Under the pieces are notes generated by a model that did not search any database, had not been told where the DNA came from, and saw nothing but the letters and a program-made list of their open reading frames with translations. Positions 7,957 through 16,832 of a stretch of 39,610 nt of DNA are shown here, piece after piece. The DNA comes from Alphaproteobacteria bacterium (GTDB lineage Bacteria > Pseudomonadota > Alphaproteobacteria > DSM-16000 > Inquilinaceae): NCBI GenBank assembly GCA_028284045.1, contig JANQSN010000035.1:1-39610 (forward strand), written 5' to 3'. A program made the position numbers and the translations under genes. Numbering within the stretch: the first letter of the stretch is position 1; every line of letters starts with the position of its first letter.

Positions 7957-9402
7957 ATGCCCGAAGCCCTTCGCCTGCCGGCTCGGCCCGCCCGTCGGCT
8001 GATCGCCGCCGTCCTGCTCGCCCTGGCGGGGATCGCCGCCGGCCCGTTCGGCCCCGCAAGCGTCGAGGCCCAGGAGCAGGAAACCACGCTGGGCGAGTTG
8101 CAGCGCCTGGAAGCCGCGCTGACCGCGGCGGAGAAGGCGGACATCCAACGGGTCCTGGCCACGCTGGGCCACTATGACGGCGCGATCGATGCGCTGTTCG
8201 GCGGCGGGACGCGCGCCGCGATTCGCCGCTTCCAGGCCGATCTCGGCGCGTTGGAGACCGGCTGGCTGACCGCCGACCAGATGCAAAGCCTGCTGACCGG
8301 CAGCGCCGCCGCCCTGACCGGGGGCGGCCCGGACGCGGCCGGCGACACGGCGGCCGGCGCGACGGATCTCGGCACGCTGGACGAGGCCTTGGCCGCCGCC
8401 GACCAGGTATCGCTGGCCGACCGCGAAGATTTCTACCGCTTCCGGGTCGACCGCACCGGGCCGGTGGTCATCTCGCTGACGTTGGCGGCCGGCGACGCCG
8501 ACCTTGCCCTGCTCGACGCGGCGGGCGGGCTGCTCGCCGTCTCCAACCGGCCCGAGCGCGCGGCCGACGCGATCGAGGCGTCGCTCCCGCCCGGCGACTA
8601 CACGGTGCAGGTTTCCTACTTCCAGGGCACCGCGGCCTACGACCTGGCGATCCGCCCGACCGACGCGACGGGCGACGCCGACGCGGCCGATTGGGAGGCG
8701 GCGTGGAGCCGCGACGACCGGCGCCTCGTGGAGCACGGTCTGGCACTCCTGGGCTACCTGTCCGACGGGATCGACGGCTATTTCGCCGGCCGGACCCGCG
8801 ATGCCATCCGCAGCTTTCAGATTGCCGGCGGCGATGCCGCGACCGGCTATCTGACCCCCGACCAGCGGGTGAGCCTGGCCGTGGCGGCGGCGGAGGCTGC
8901 TGCCGCCGCCGGGCAGGAAACCGCCGCCGCCGCCGCCGCGCGGGCCGCCGCCGCCCGCAGCGTGGCCGAACGCGCGCCCGCCAGCGGCTTCGAGGGCTAT
9001 CGCGGCGAGATCCGCAACGGCCGGCGCGACGGCCTGGGCATCTTCGCGGCCGACGGCGGCGGCCGCTATGAGGGCGAATTCGCCGACGACCAGCGCCACG
9101 GCCTCGGCGTCGTCTACGAGGCCGACGGCGACCGCTACGAGGGCGAGTTCGCCGACGCCGACCGCCGCGGCTTCGGCACCTTCACCAAACCGGACGGCCG
9201 GCTGTGGCGCGGCGAGTTCGTCGACGGCCCATTGCACGGTTTCGGCGTCTTCTACGGCACCAACGGCTTCCGCGCGGCCGGGGAATGGCAGCGTACCGAC
9301 ACCGGCGGCTGGTCGTTCACCGGTTTCGGCGAGCAGGGCGAACCCGGCCAACCGCCCCGCCGCGGCCGCTGGAACGCCAGCGAGCTGATCGAGCCGCTAT
9401 GA
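7957..9402 (+). CDS. Secreted peptidoglycan-binding / PPC-like / MORN-repeat protein
   Basis: This 481-residue exported protein has an unusual modular build. A signal peptide (about residues 1-39, ending near SVEAQE) is followed by a first peptidoglycan-binding-1-like domain (about 68-113: GHYDGAIDALFGGGTRAAIRRF). A pre-peptidase C-terminal (PPC)-like beta domain follows (about 140-235: DREDFYRFRVDRTG, then LPPGDYTVQVSYF). A second peptidoglycan-binding-like domain (about 258-308: GYLSDGIDGYFAGRTRDAIRSF) and an alanine-rich linker precede at least four MORN repeats (about 349-448: YEGEFADDQRHGLGVVY and similar). No catalytic domain is visible, so a scaffold or envelope sensor role is my inference. 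Its stop overlaps an in-frame ATG of the alpha-2-macroglobulin frame by 4 nt, which places it in one operon with that gene and pbpC. Confidence 0.85.
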   Translation: MPEALRLPARPARRLIAAVLLALAGIAAGPFGPASVEAQEQETTLGELQRLEAALTAAEKADIQRVLATLGHYDGAIDALFGGGTRAAIRRFQADLGALETGWLTADQMQSLLTGSAAALTGGGPDAAGDTAAGATDLGTLDEALAAADQVSLADREDFYRFRVDRTGPVVISLTLAAGDADLALLDAAGGLLAVSNRPERAADAIEASLPPGDYTVQVSYFQGTAAYDLAIRPTDATGDADAADWEAAWSRDDRRLVEHGLALLGYLSDGIDGYFAGRTRDAIRSFQIAGGDAATGYLTPDQRVSLAVAAAEAAAAAGQETAAAAAARAAAARSVAERAPASGFEGYRGEIRNGRRDGLGIFAADGGGRYEGEFADDQRHGLGVVYEADGDRYEGEFADADRRGFGTFTKPDGRLWRGEFVDGPLHGFGVFYGTNGFRAAGEWQRTDTGGWSFTGFGEQGEPGQPPRRGRWNASELIEPL

Positions 9403-9435
9403 CCCGCGCGACCCGCCTCAGCCCCATCCGACCCG

Positions 9436-9452
9436 AAGCGGAGACCCCGCCG
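9436..9452 (+). promoter_or_regulatory. Ribosome binding site deciding the alpha-2-macroglobulin start
   Basis: The purine-rich AAGCGGAG (9436-9443) places GGAG 9 nt before the ATG at 9453. The alternative ATG at 9399 overlaps the preceding stop but has no comparable site, and it would put an 18-residue charged extension before the signal peptide. Confidence 0.5.
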
Positions 9453-12400
9453 ATGCGCCTTCCCGCCCGCCTGCGCCTCGCCGCCGCCGGACTGGCCGCC
9501 GTCCTCGTCATCGCTGCGGCGCCGGCCGACGCGCTGGAGGCGCCGGAGCTCGATCGGACGGCCGACAGCTATCGAAGTGAGCTGGTGGAGGCTGCAGCCG
9601 ACCTCGACACCGCGCCCCCGGCGGTGGAGCTGTTCCGCAACGCCAAGCAGGCGGCGCTGGACGGGCGGCTCGGCGATGCCGTCGCCGCCTATCAGCTCCT
9701 GGTCGGGCTGCGGCCGGCGGATGGCGACGCCTGGCTGCGCCTCGCCGCCGTCTGGGCGGAACGCGACCCGCTGTCGCCGCTCGGCCTCGCCGCCGCCTAC
9801 AACGCCTACGACCTGGCCGAGGGCGACGCCCTGCGCCGCGCCGATGCGCTGCTGCTGATCGCGGAGGCCTTGGAGGACCAGCAGCGCTACCGCCTGGCCA
9901 CCGAGGTCTTCGACGAGCTGTCGCGCCTGTTGCCCGAAGACCCGACCTTCGCCGAGCGGCGCGACTGGCTGCGCCGGCAATACGGCTTCCATATCGAGGA
10001 GACCACCGTCGCCTTCGAGCGCGACCGCCCGCAGATCTGCCTGAACTTCTCCGACCCGCTGCAGCCGGCGCGCCTGGTGCACTATGCCGACTATGTCCGC
10101 ATCGCGCCCGAGGTGCCGATCGAGGTGCTGGCCGAAGACCGCGCGCTGTGCATCGAAGGCGTCAGCCATGGCGAGCGCTACACCGTCACCGTGCTGTCCG
10201 GCCTGCCCTCGGCCGACGGCGAGCGGCTGATCGGCGACGACGTCTTCGCGCGGGATGTCGACGAGCGCGAGCCGCAAGTCGGCTTCCGCGGCGACACCTA
10301 TATCCTGCCGCGCGGCGGCGCGGCGACCGCCCCGCTGACCACGGTCAACGTGGCGGAGGTCGAGCTGCAATTGCTGCGGATCAACGACCGCGGCCTGATG
10401 GAGCAGATCGTCGAGGACCGCATCGGCGCCACTGTCGACGGCTATGACATCCGCGAGATTGCGGAGAACCGCGGCGAGCTGATCTGGCAAGGCGAGATGG
10501 CGATCGAGAGCGTGGCGAACCGGTCGGTGACGACCGGCGTGCCGCTCGGCGAGTTGGTCGAGGACATCGCACCCGGCATCTACATCCTGGCCGCCCGAGA
10601 CGCCGACGACCGGGAGCGCTGGCTCTACGAGCCGCGGGGCACCCAATGGGTGGTGCTGAGCGATCTCGGCCTGGTGACCTATACCGGCCATGACGGGTTG
10701 CATGTCGCGGTGCGCTCGCTGGCCGACGGCCGGGCGCTGGCGGGCGTCACGGTGCGCCTGCTCGCCCGCAACAACGCGCAGTTGGGCGAGGCGGTCAGCG
10801 ATGCTGACGGCTTGGCGCTGTTCGAAGCCGGGCTGGTCGCCGGCACCGGCGGCAGCCGGCCCGGCGCCGTGCTGGCCTATGCCGACGGCGCAGACGCTGA
10901 AGACTTCAACTTCCTGGCCCTGACCGGCCCCGCCTTCGACTTGAGCGACCGCGGCGTCAGCGGCCGGGCGGAGCCGGGGCCGCTCGACGCCTGGCTCTAT
11001 ACCGAGCGCAGCGTTTACCGGCCGGGCGAGACCGTCCATCTGACCACGCTGTTGCGCGACGAGCGAGCCGATGCGCTGCCCGGCGTGCCGATCACCGTCA
11101 CACTCACCCGGCCCGACGGGATCGAGGCCGACAGCGTCCGCCTCAGCGATCAAGGCGACGGCGGCTATGCCGCCGCGCTGGCGCTGTCGGACAGCGCGCG
11201 CACCGGCACCTGGACCGCCGCCGCCTTCGTCGATCCCGACGGCGAGGCGATCGGCCGCGTCAGCTTCCAGGTGGAAGACTTCGTGCCGCTGCGCCTGCGC
11301 CTCGACCTTGAACCGGCGGCCGAGGCCATCCGGCCCGGCGCGCTGACACCGATCGATGTGACGGCGGACTATCTCTACGGCGCCCCCGCCGTCGGCCTGC
11401 CCGGGGAGGCGGAGTTGGTGCTCTCACCCGCCGCCCGGCCCTTCATCGCCGACGGCGGCGACTGGACCTCCTGGCGCTTCGGCCTGGTGCAGGAGGAGCT
11501 GGAGCCGGAGCGGCTGTGGCTCGACCTGCCGGCCACCGACGCCGAGGGTGCGTCGGCCGTGCCGGTGCTGATCGACGGCCTGCCCGACACCACGCTGCCC
11601 CTGCAGGCGGAGATCCGCACCTCGCTGTTCGATGTCGGCGGCCGGCCGGTCAATCGGGCGGTCACCCTGCCGGTGCAAAGCGGCGATCTGTGGATCGGCT
11701 TGCGGGCGGAGGCCGGCGGCGCCTTCGCCGAGGACAGCGTGGCCAGCGTGGAGGTGATCGCGCTGGACGGCGACGGCGCGCGCACGGCTGCCGACGCGCT
11801 CCGCTACCAGCTCGTGCGCGAAGTCTATGACTACCAGTGGTTCTCGGTCGACGGCGTGTGGGACTACCGCGTCGTCGTGCGCGACCGGGTGCTGGCGGTC
11901 GGGGAGGTCGCCGTGGCGGCCGACGGCCCGGCGCGGATCGACGAGCCGGTGGATTGGGGCACCTATCGCCTCGACGTCTTCGAGGCGGCGGGCGGGGCCG
12001 CCTCCAGCGTGCGCTTCCACGCCGGCTGGTGGGCCCGCCCGATCGGGGAGGAGACGCCGGACACCCTGCAGGTGACGGTCGACCGGGACACCTATGACAC
12101 CGGCGACACGCTGAGCGTACATCTCGACGCGCCGTTTGCCGGCGAGGCGCTGGTGATGGTCGCCAACGACCGGCTGCTGCATGCCCAGAACGTGGCGATC
12201 GGCGAGGACGGCGCCCAGCTCGCCATCCCGGTCGGCGAGGATTGGGGGGTCGGCGCCTATGTGCTGGCGACCGGCTTCCGCCCGGCCGATGCCGACGAAC
12301 GGGCGCGCGGGCCGGGCCGGGCCGTCGGCGTCGCCTGGTTCGCGCTGGACACCGCCGACCGCACCCTCGACGTCGCCATCGACGCCCCGGCGGAGATCCG

Positions 12401-14684
12401 ACCGCGCCAGGACATCACCGTGCCGGTCTCGGTCGGCGGGCTGGGCGAAGGCGATCAGGCGTATGTCACTCTGGCCGCGGTGGACGAAGGCATCCTACTG
12501 CTGACCGACTTCGCCTCGCCGGACCCGACCGACCACTATTTCGGTCGACGCGCCCTGGGGCTGGAGATGCGCGACGCCTATGGCCGACTGATCGTCAGCG
12601 ACGGACGCCGTGGGCGGGTGCGCAGCGGCGGCGACGGCGATCAACTCGGCGGCCTCAGCGTGCGCATCGTGGAGACGGTGGCGCTGTTCTCCGGCATCGT
12701 GCCGGTCGGCGCGGACGGAAGCGCGGAAATCCCGCTGGAGATCCCCGACTACAATGGGGAGCTTCGGCTGATGGCGGTCGCCTGGACCGCACGCGGCATC
12801 GGCGGGGCATCGCAGCCGCTGACCGTGCGCGACCCGCTGGTCAGCCAGGTGGCGCTGCCGCGCTTCCTGGCGCCGGACGACCGGGCGGCGATCATGCTCA
12901 GCCTGCACAATGTCGACGGGCCGGCGGGCGACTATTCGGTCGCCGTGACCGGCGGCGGCGCCGTCACCGTGCCCGATGCCGGCACCTTCGTCCTGCCGCT
13001 CGGCGAGGACGAGCGCTACGCCACCGCCGTGCCGCTGTCGGCCGAGACGCTCGGGGTCGGCGAGATCACGCTGGCGCTCGCCGGGCCGGACGATTTCGCC
13101 ATCACCCGGCGCTGGCAGATCGCCGTGCGCCCGCCGCAGCCCTATGTCACCGACCGGCTGTCCGGCCTGCTGCCGCCCGGCGCCGCGCTGGTGGTCGATG
13201 AGGGACCGGCGCAGTCCTACGTGCCCGGCACGACGACGGTGTCGGCCAGCTTCTCCACCCGTCCGAACTTCGACGTGCCGGGGCTGCTGCGCCAGCTTGA
13301 CGGCTATGCCTATGGCTGCCTGGAGCAGACGGTCAGCCGCGCCCTGCCGATGCTCTATCTGTCGGAGGTGGCCGAACGCTGGGGCGACGACTATCGGCCG
13401 GACGACATCCGCCGCCGGCTGCAGCAGGCGGTCAACCGGACGCTGGCCATGCAGCAGCGCGGCGGCAGCTTCGGTATCTGGGGCCCGTTCGGCCAGACCA
13501 ACCCCTGGCTCGACGCCTATGCGATGGACTTCCTGACCCGGGCACGGGCGGAGGGCTTCGACGTGCCGGACAGCGCCTGGCGCCTCGGCCTGACCGCCTT
13601 GCAGGGCTATGTGAACCGCTGGGACACCCGCGACGAATGCCACGACACGGCGGCCGCGGCGCTCTACACGCTAGCCCGCGCCGACGAGGCCAGCGTCGCC
13701 GACCTGCGTTACTTCGCCGACACCTGCACCGGCCGGTTCCGCACACCGGTGGCGTCGGCCCAGCTCGCCGCGGCGCTGGCCGCCTATGGCGAAACGGAAC
13801 GGTCCGGGACCCTGTTCGCGGAAGCCTCGACGACGGAGCGGGTACAGCCGGTATCGCTGACCCATACCGACTATGGCTCCGGCCTGCGCGATCAGGCGGC
13901 CCTGGTCGCGCTGCAGGCGGAAGCCGGGCGACCGCTGGAAGAGGTGTTGAGCGCGGCCGATCATGTCGGCGCGCTGTTCGCCGACCGGCGCTACACCAGC
14001 ACCCAGGAGCAGGCCTGGCTGCTGATGGCCGCGCACGCCCTCTTGGACACCCAAGACGAGATGCTGCTGTCGATCGACGGCGCCCCGGTGCCGCCGACCG
14101 GCGCGGCCGTCGAGCTCTACCCGACCGCGGCGGAGCTGGCGGCCGGCCTGCGCGTGGTCAATGACGGCGAAGATCCGGTGCGCCGGGTGATCACGGTACG
14201 CGGCATCCCCGCCGACCCGTTGCCGGCGGCGAGCAACGGCCTGACGATCGCCCGGGAATACCGCACGCTGGACGGCCGGGTGATCGACCCGACCGCCGAG
14301 CCGGTTCGCCAGAACGACCTGCTCGTCGTGGTGCTGACCGGCACGAAAGCGACCGAGCTGCACCAGGACGCCTTGATCGTCGACCGCCTGCCCGCCGGCT
14401 TCGAGATCGAGAACCCGAATATCGGCGACGGCCGCGGGCTGGAGGACCTGGCCGCGAGCCTGGATCTGTCCTTCCCGGAGCATGTCGAGCAGCGCGACGA
14501 CCGCTATGTCGCCGCGCTGACCCTGTGGGAAACCCTGGAGACCTTCCGCGTCGCCTATCTGGTGCGCGCCGTGACACCGGGCGATTTCGTCCTGCCCGGA
14601 CCGTTCGTGGAGGACATGTACCGACCGGCCTACAACGCCCGCGGCGAGACCGCCCGCGTCACCGTTCTGCCGCACGACGGCTGA
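9453..14684 (+). CDS. Bacterial alpha-2-macroglobulin family protein (YfhM/class I type)
   Basis: This large exported protein (1743 residues from the 9453 start) belongs to the bacterial alpha-2-macroglobulins, periplasmic protease traps that guard the envelope and are commonly encoded next to PBP1C. It begins with a signal peptide (MRLPARLRLAAAGLAAVLVI...), then a helical TPR-like N-terminal part (NAKQAALDGRLGDAVAAYQL). Next come MG domains, including the classic AWLYTERSVYRPGETVHL, and a bait-like central region. The thioester motif is GCLEQ (C1289 to Q1292, bases 13317-13328), followed by the alpha/alpha-toroid and the terminal receptor-binding-like domain. Unlike E. coli YfhM, no lipobox cysteine follows the signal peptide, so it is probably soluble in the periplasm or anchored otherwise. 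An alternative ATG at 9399 overlaps the previous stop. It lies 26 nt before pbpC. Confidence 0.93.
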   Translation: MRLPARLRLAAAGLAAVLVIAAAPADALEAPELDRTADSYRSELVEAAADLDTAPPAVELFRNAKQAALDGRLGDAVAAYQLLVGLRPADGDAWLRLAAVWAERDPLSPLGLAAAYNAYDLAEGDALRRADALLLIAEALEDQQRYRLATEVFDELSRLLPEDPTFAERRDWLRRQYGFHIEETTVAFERDRPQICLNFSDPLQPARLVHYADYVRIAPEVPIEVLAEDRALCIEGVSHGERYTVTVLSGLPSADGERLIGDDVFARDVDEREPQVGFRGDTYILPRGGAATAPLTTVNVAEVELQLLRINDRGLMEQIVEDRIGATVDGYDIREIAENRGELIWQGEMAIESVANRSVTTGVPLGELVEDIAPGIYILAARDADDRERWLYEPRGTQWVVLSDLGLVTYTGHDGLHVAVRSLADGRALAGVTVRLLARNNAQLGEAVSDADGLALFEAGLVAGTGGSRPGAVLAYADGADAEDFNFLALTGPAFDLSDRGVSGRAEPGPLDAWLYTERSVYRPGETVHLTTLLRDERADALPGVPITVTLTRPDGIEADSVRLSDQGDGGYAAALALSDSARTGTWTAAAFVDPDGEAIGRVSFQVEDFVPLRLRLDLEPAAEAIRPGALTPIDVTADYLYGAPAVGLPGEAELVLSPAARPFIADGGDWTSWRFGLVQEELEPERLWLDLPATDAEGASAVPVLIDGLPDTTLPLQAEIRTSLFDVGGRPVNRAVTLPVQSGDLWIGLRAEAGGAFAEDSVASVEVIALDGDGARTAADALRYQLVREVYDYQWFSVDGVWDYRVVVRDRVLAVGEVAVAADGPARIDEPVDWGTYRLDVFEAAGGAASSVRFHAGWWARPIGEETPDTLQVTVDRDTYDTGDTLSVHLDAPFAGEALVMVANDRLLHAQNVAIGEDGAQLAIPVGEDWGVGAYVLATGFRPADADERARGPGRAVGVAWFALDTADRTLDVAIDAPAEIRPRQDITVPVSVGGLGEGDQAYVTLAAVDEGILLLTDFASPDPTDHYFGRRALGLEMRDAYGRLIVSDGRRGRVRSGGDGDQLGGLSVRIVETVALFSGIVPVGADGSAEIPLEIPDYNGELRLMAVAWTARGIGGASQPLTVRDPLVSQVALPRFLAPDDRAAIMLSLHNVDGPAGDYSVAVTGGGAVTVPDAGTFVLPLGEDERYATAVPLSAETLGVGEITLALAGPDDFAITRRWQIAVRPPQPYVTDRLSGLLPPGAALVVDEGPAQSYVPGTTTVSASFSTRPNFDVPGLLRQLDGYAYGCLEQTVSRALPMLYLSEVAERWGDDYRPDDIRRRLQQAVNRTLAMQQRGGSFGIWGPFGQTNPWLDAYAMDFLTRARAEGFDVPDSAWRLGLTALQGYVNRWDTRDECHDTAAAALYTLARADEASVADLRYFADTCTGRFRTPVASAQLAAALAAYGETERSGTLFAEASTTERVQPVSLTHTDYGSGLRDQAALVALQAEAGRPLEEVLSAADHVGALFADRRYTSTQEQAWLLMAAHALLDTQDEMLLSIDGAPVPPTGAAVELYPTAAELAAGLRVVNDGEDPVRRVITVRGIPADPLPAASNGLTIAREYRTLDGRVIDPTAEPVRQNDLLVVVLTGTKATELHQDALIVDRLPAGFEIENPNIGDGRGLEDLAASLDLSFPEHVEQRDDRYVAALTLWETLETFRVAYLVRAVTPGDFVLPGPFVEDMYRPAYNARGETARVTVLPHDG

Positions 14685-14710
14685 TCGGCACGGCCGGCGG
14701 GCGCCGCGTC

Positions 14711-16822
14711 ATGCGCTGGCGGATTGCACGCCGCGCGCTCACCGTCGGCGCGGCCGCCATCGTGGCGGTGGTCGCGGCGGCACTGTGGCTCGACCAGCGC
14801 TATCCGCCGGTGCTGGACCGCTACGAAGACCTCTCGCGCCTGGTGGTCGACCGCGACGGCGGCGTGCTCAGGGCCTACACCACCACCGACGGCATGTGGC
14901 GGCTGCCGGCCGGCGTGACCGATGTCTCGCCGGCCTATCTCGACATGCTGATCGCCTATGAGGATCGGCGCTACCGCTGGCATCCGGGCGTCGACCCGTT
15001 GGCGCTCGCCCGCGCCGCGGCGCAAGCGGTCCGCCACGGGCGCATCGTCTCCGGCGGCTCCACCCTGACCATGCAGACGGCCCGCCTGTTGCAGCCTCGG
15101 CCCGCACGCACGTTGGGCGCCAAGCTGGTCGAGATGGCGCGCGCCCTGCAACTGGAATGGCATTTCGACAAGCACGAGATCCTGTCGATCTACCTGACGC
15201 TGGCCCCCTTCGGCGGCAATCTGGAAGGGGTGCGCGCCGCCTCGCTGGCCTATTTCGACAAGGAGCCGGCGAGCCTGACGCTGGACGAGGCCGCCCTCCT
15301 GGTCTCGCTGCCCCAGTCGCCCAGCCTCAGCCGGCCCGACCGCGCCCCCGACCGGGCGCGCCACCAGCGCGACAAGGTGCTGACCCGCCTCGCCGACAGC
15401 GGCGTGCTGGACGACCGCGCGGCGGCGGAAGCGCTGGCCGCGCCGGTGCCCAACTTGCGCCGGCCGCTGCCATTCCGCGCGCCACACCTGGCCGACCGCC
15501 TGGCGGCCGCGCATCCCGGCGAAACGCACATCACCACCTTCATCGACGGCGACTTGCAGACGGCCTTGGAAGAGCTGGCCGCCGACCACCTGTCCGGGCT
15601 CGACGCCCGCGCCAACATCGCGCTGATGGTCGCCGACCATGCGACCGGCGCAGTGCGCGCCCATGTCGGCTCCGCCGACTTCTTCGCCGAGGCTCGCGCG
15701 GGACAGATCGATCTGACCCGCGCCGTGCGCTCGCCAGGCTCGACGCTGAAGCCCTTCGTCTACGCGTTGGGCTTCGAGGATCGGCTGATCCACCCGGATA
15801 CCCTGGTCCGCGATGCGCCGCGCCGCTTCGGCGCCTATGCGCCCAGCAATTTCGATCCGGTCTATGCCGGCGACGTGACGGTGGCCGAGGCGCTGATCCG
15901 CTCGCTGAACATTCCGGCCGTGGCGGTGCTGGACCGCATCGGGCCGGCGCGGCTGACCGCCCGCCTCGCCGGGGCCGGCGCCGCGCTGCGGCTCTACGAA
16001 CCCGACGCGCCGCCGGGTCTGGCGATCGCGCTGGGCGGGGCGGGCACCACGCTCGCCGATCTGGTGACGCTTTATGCCGGGTTGGCGCGCGGCGGCCGCG
16101 CCCCGGCGCTGCGGTTCACGCCGCTGGACGGGCCGGCCGGGACCGAGCGGCTGGTCGCGCGACCGGAGGCCGCCTGGTACGTCACCGGCATCCTGGCGGC
16201 GATCCCGCCGCCCTCGACCCTGGTCGACCCGGCCTATATCGCGAACGGGCGGCGCATCGCCTACAAGACCGGCACGTCCTACGGCTTCCGCGACGCCTGG
16301 GCGGTCGGCTACGACCGCGACCACACGGTCGGCGTCTGGGTCGGCCGCCCCGACGGCACGCCGAGCCCGGCACGCTACGGCCGCAACACCGCCGCGCCGA
16401 TCCTGTTCCGGGTCTTCCAGCTTCTGCCCACCCCCGGCGGCGATGTGCTGGGGCCGGCGCCCGCGAACGTCATCGACACACAAGAGGCCGCCCTGCCCGA
16501 CCGGCTGCGGCACTTCGACGGCGCGGGCCCGGCGGTCGACGCGTCGGGCGCCGCCCGGCTGGGAGATCGGCCGGTGGCGATCGCCTTCCCGGTCGACGGC
16601 GCGCGCCTCGACCTGCCACGGTTGCCCGACGGCTTCGACACGGTGCCGCTTGAGGCCGAAGGCGGCCAACGGCCCCTGGTCTGGCTGGTCAACGACCGCC
16701 CGCTGCCCGCCGGCGGCCCCGCACGCACCGTCGAATGGCGCCCCGACGGCCGCGGCTTCGCCCGCATCACGGTGATCGACGCGGCCGGCGACGCCGCCAG
16801 CGTCGCGGTGTGGGTAGAGTGA
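14711..16822 (+). CDS. pbpC: Penicillin-binding protein 1C
   Basis: This 703-residue bifunctional peptidoglycan synthase has an N-terminal membrane anchor (about residues 9-28). A family-51 glycosyltransferase domain follows, with YEDRRYRWHPG (catalytic-region E84), GGSTLTMQTAR and YLTLAPFGGN. The transpeptidase domain carries all three active-site motifs: S344-T-L-K347, S398-L-N400 and K519-T-G-T-S. A C-terminal beta domain (about 600-703) resembles the BiPBP_C domain that distinguishes PBP1C from PBP1A/1B. The downstream position after the alpha-2-macroglobulin gene is the arrangement known from many proteobacteria, where the macroglobulin is thought to act when the wall is breached and PBP1C to repair it. 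Confidence 0.95.
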   Translation: MRWRIARRALTVGAAAIVAVVAAALWLDQRYPPVLDRYEDLSRLVVDRDGGVLRAYTTTDGMWRLPAGVTDVSPAYLDMLIAYEDRRYRWHPGVDPLALARAAAQAVRHGRIVSGGSTLTMQTARLLQPRPARTLGAKLVEMARALQLEWHFDKHEILSIYLTLAPFGGNLEGVRAASLAYFDKEPASLTLDEAALLVSLPQSPSLSRPDRAPDRARHQRDKVLTRLADSGVLDDRAAAEALAAPVPNLRRPLPFRAPHLADRLAAAHPGETHITTFIDGDLQTALEELAADHLSGLDARANIALMVADHATGAVRAHVGSADFFAEARAGQIDLTRAVRSPGSTLKPFVYALGFEDRLIHPDTLVRDAPRRFGAYAPSNFDPVYAGDVTVAEALIRSLNIPAVAVLDRIGPARLTARLAGAGAALRLYEPDAPPGLAIALGGAGTTLADLVTLYAGLARGGRAPALRFTPLDGPAGTERLVARPEAAWYVTGILAAIPPPSTLVDPAYIANGRRIAYKTGTSYGFRDAWAVGYDRDHTVGVWVGRPDGTPSPARYGRNTAAPILFRVFQLLPTPGGDVLGPAPANVIDTQEAALPDRLRHFDGAGPAVDASGAARLGDRPVAIAFPVDGARLDLPRLPDGFDTVPLEAEGGQRPLVWLVNDRPLPAGGPARTVEWRPDGRGFARITVIDAAGDAASVAVWVE

Positions 16823-16832
16823 GACCGCCCGG

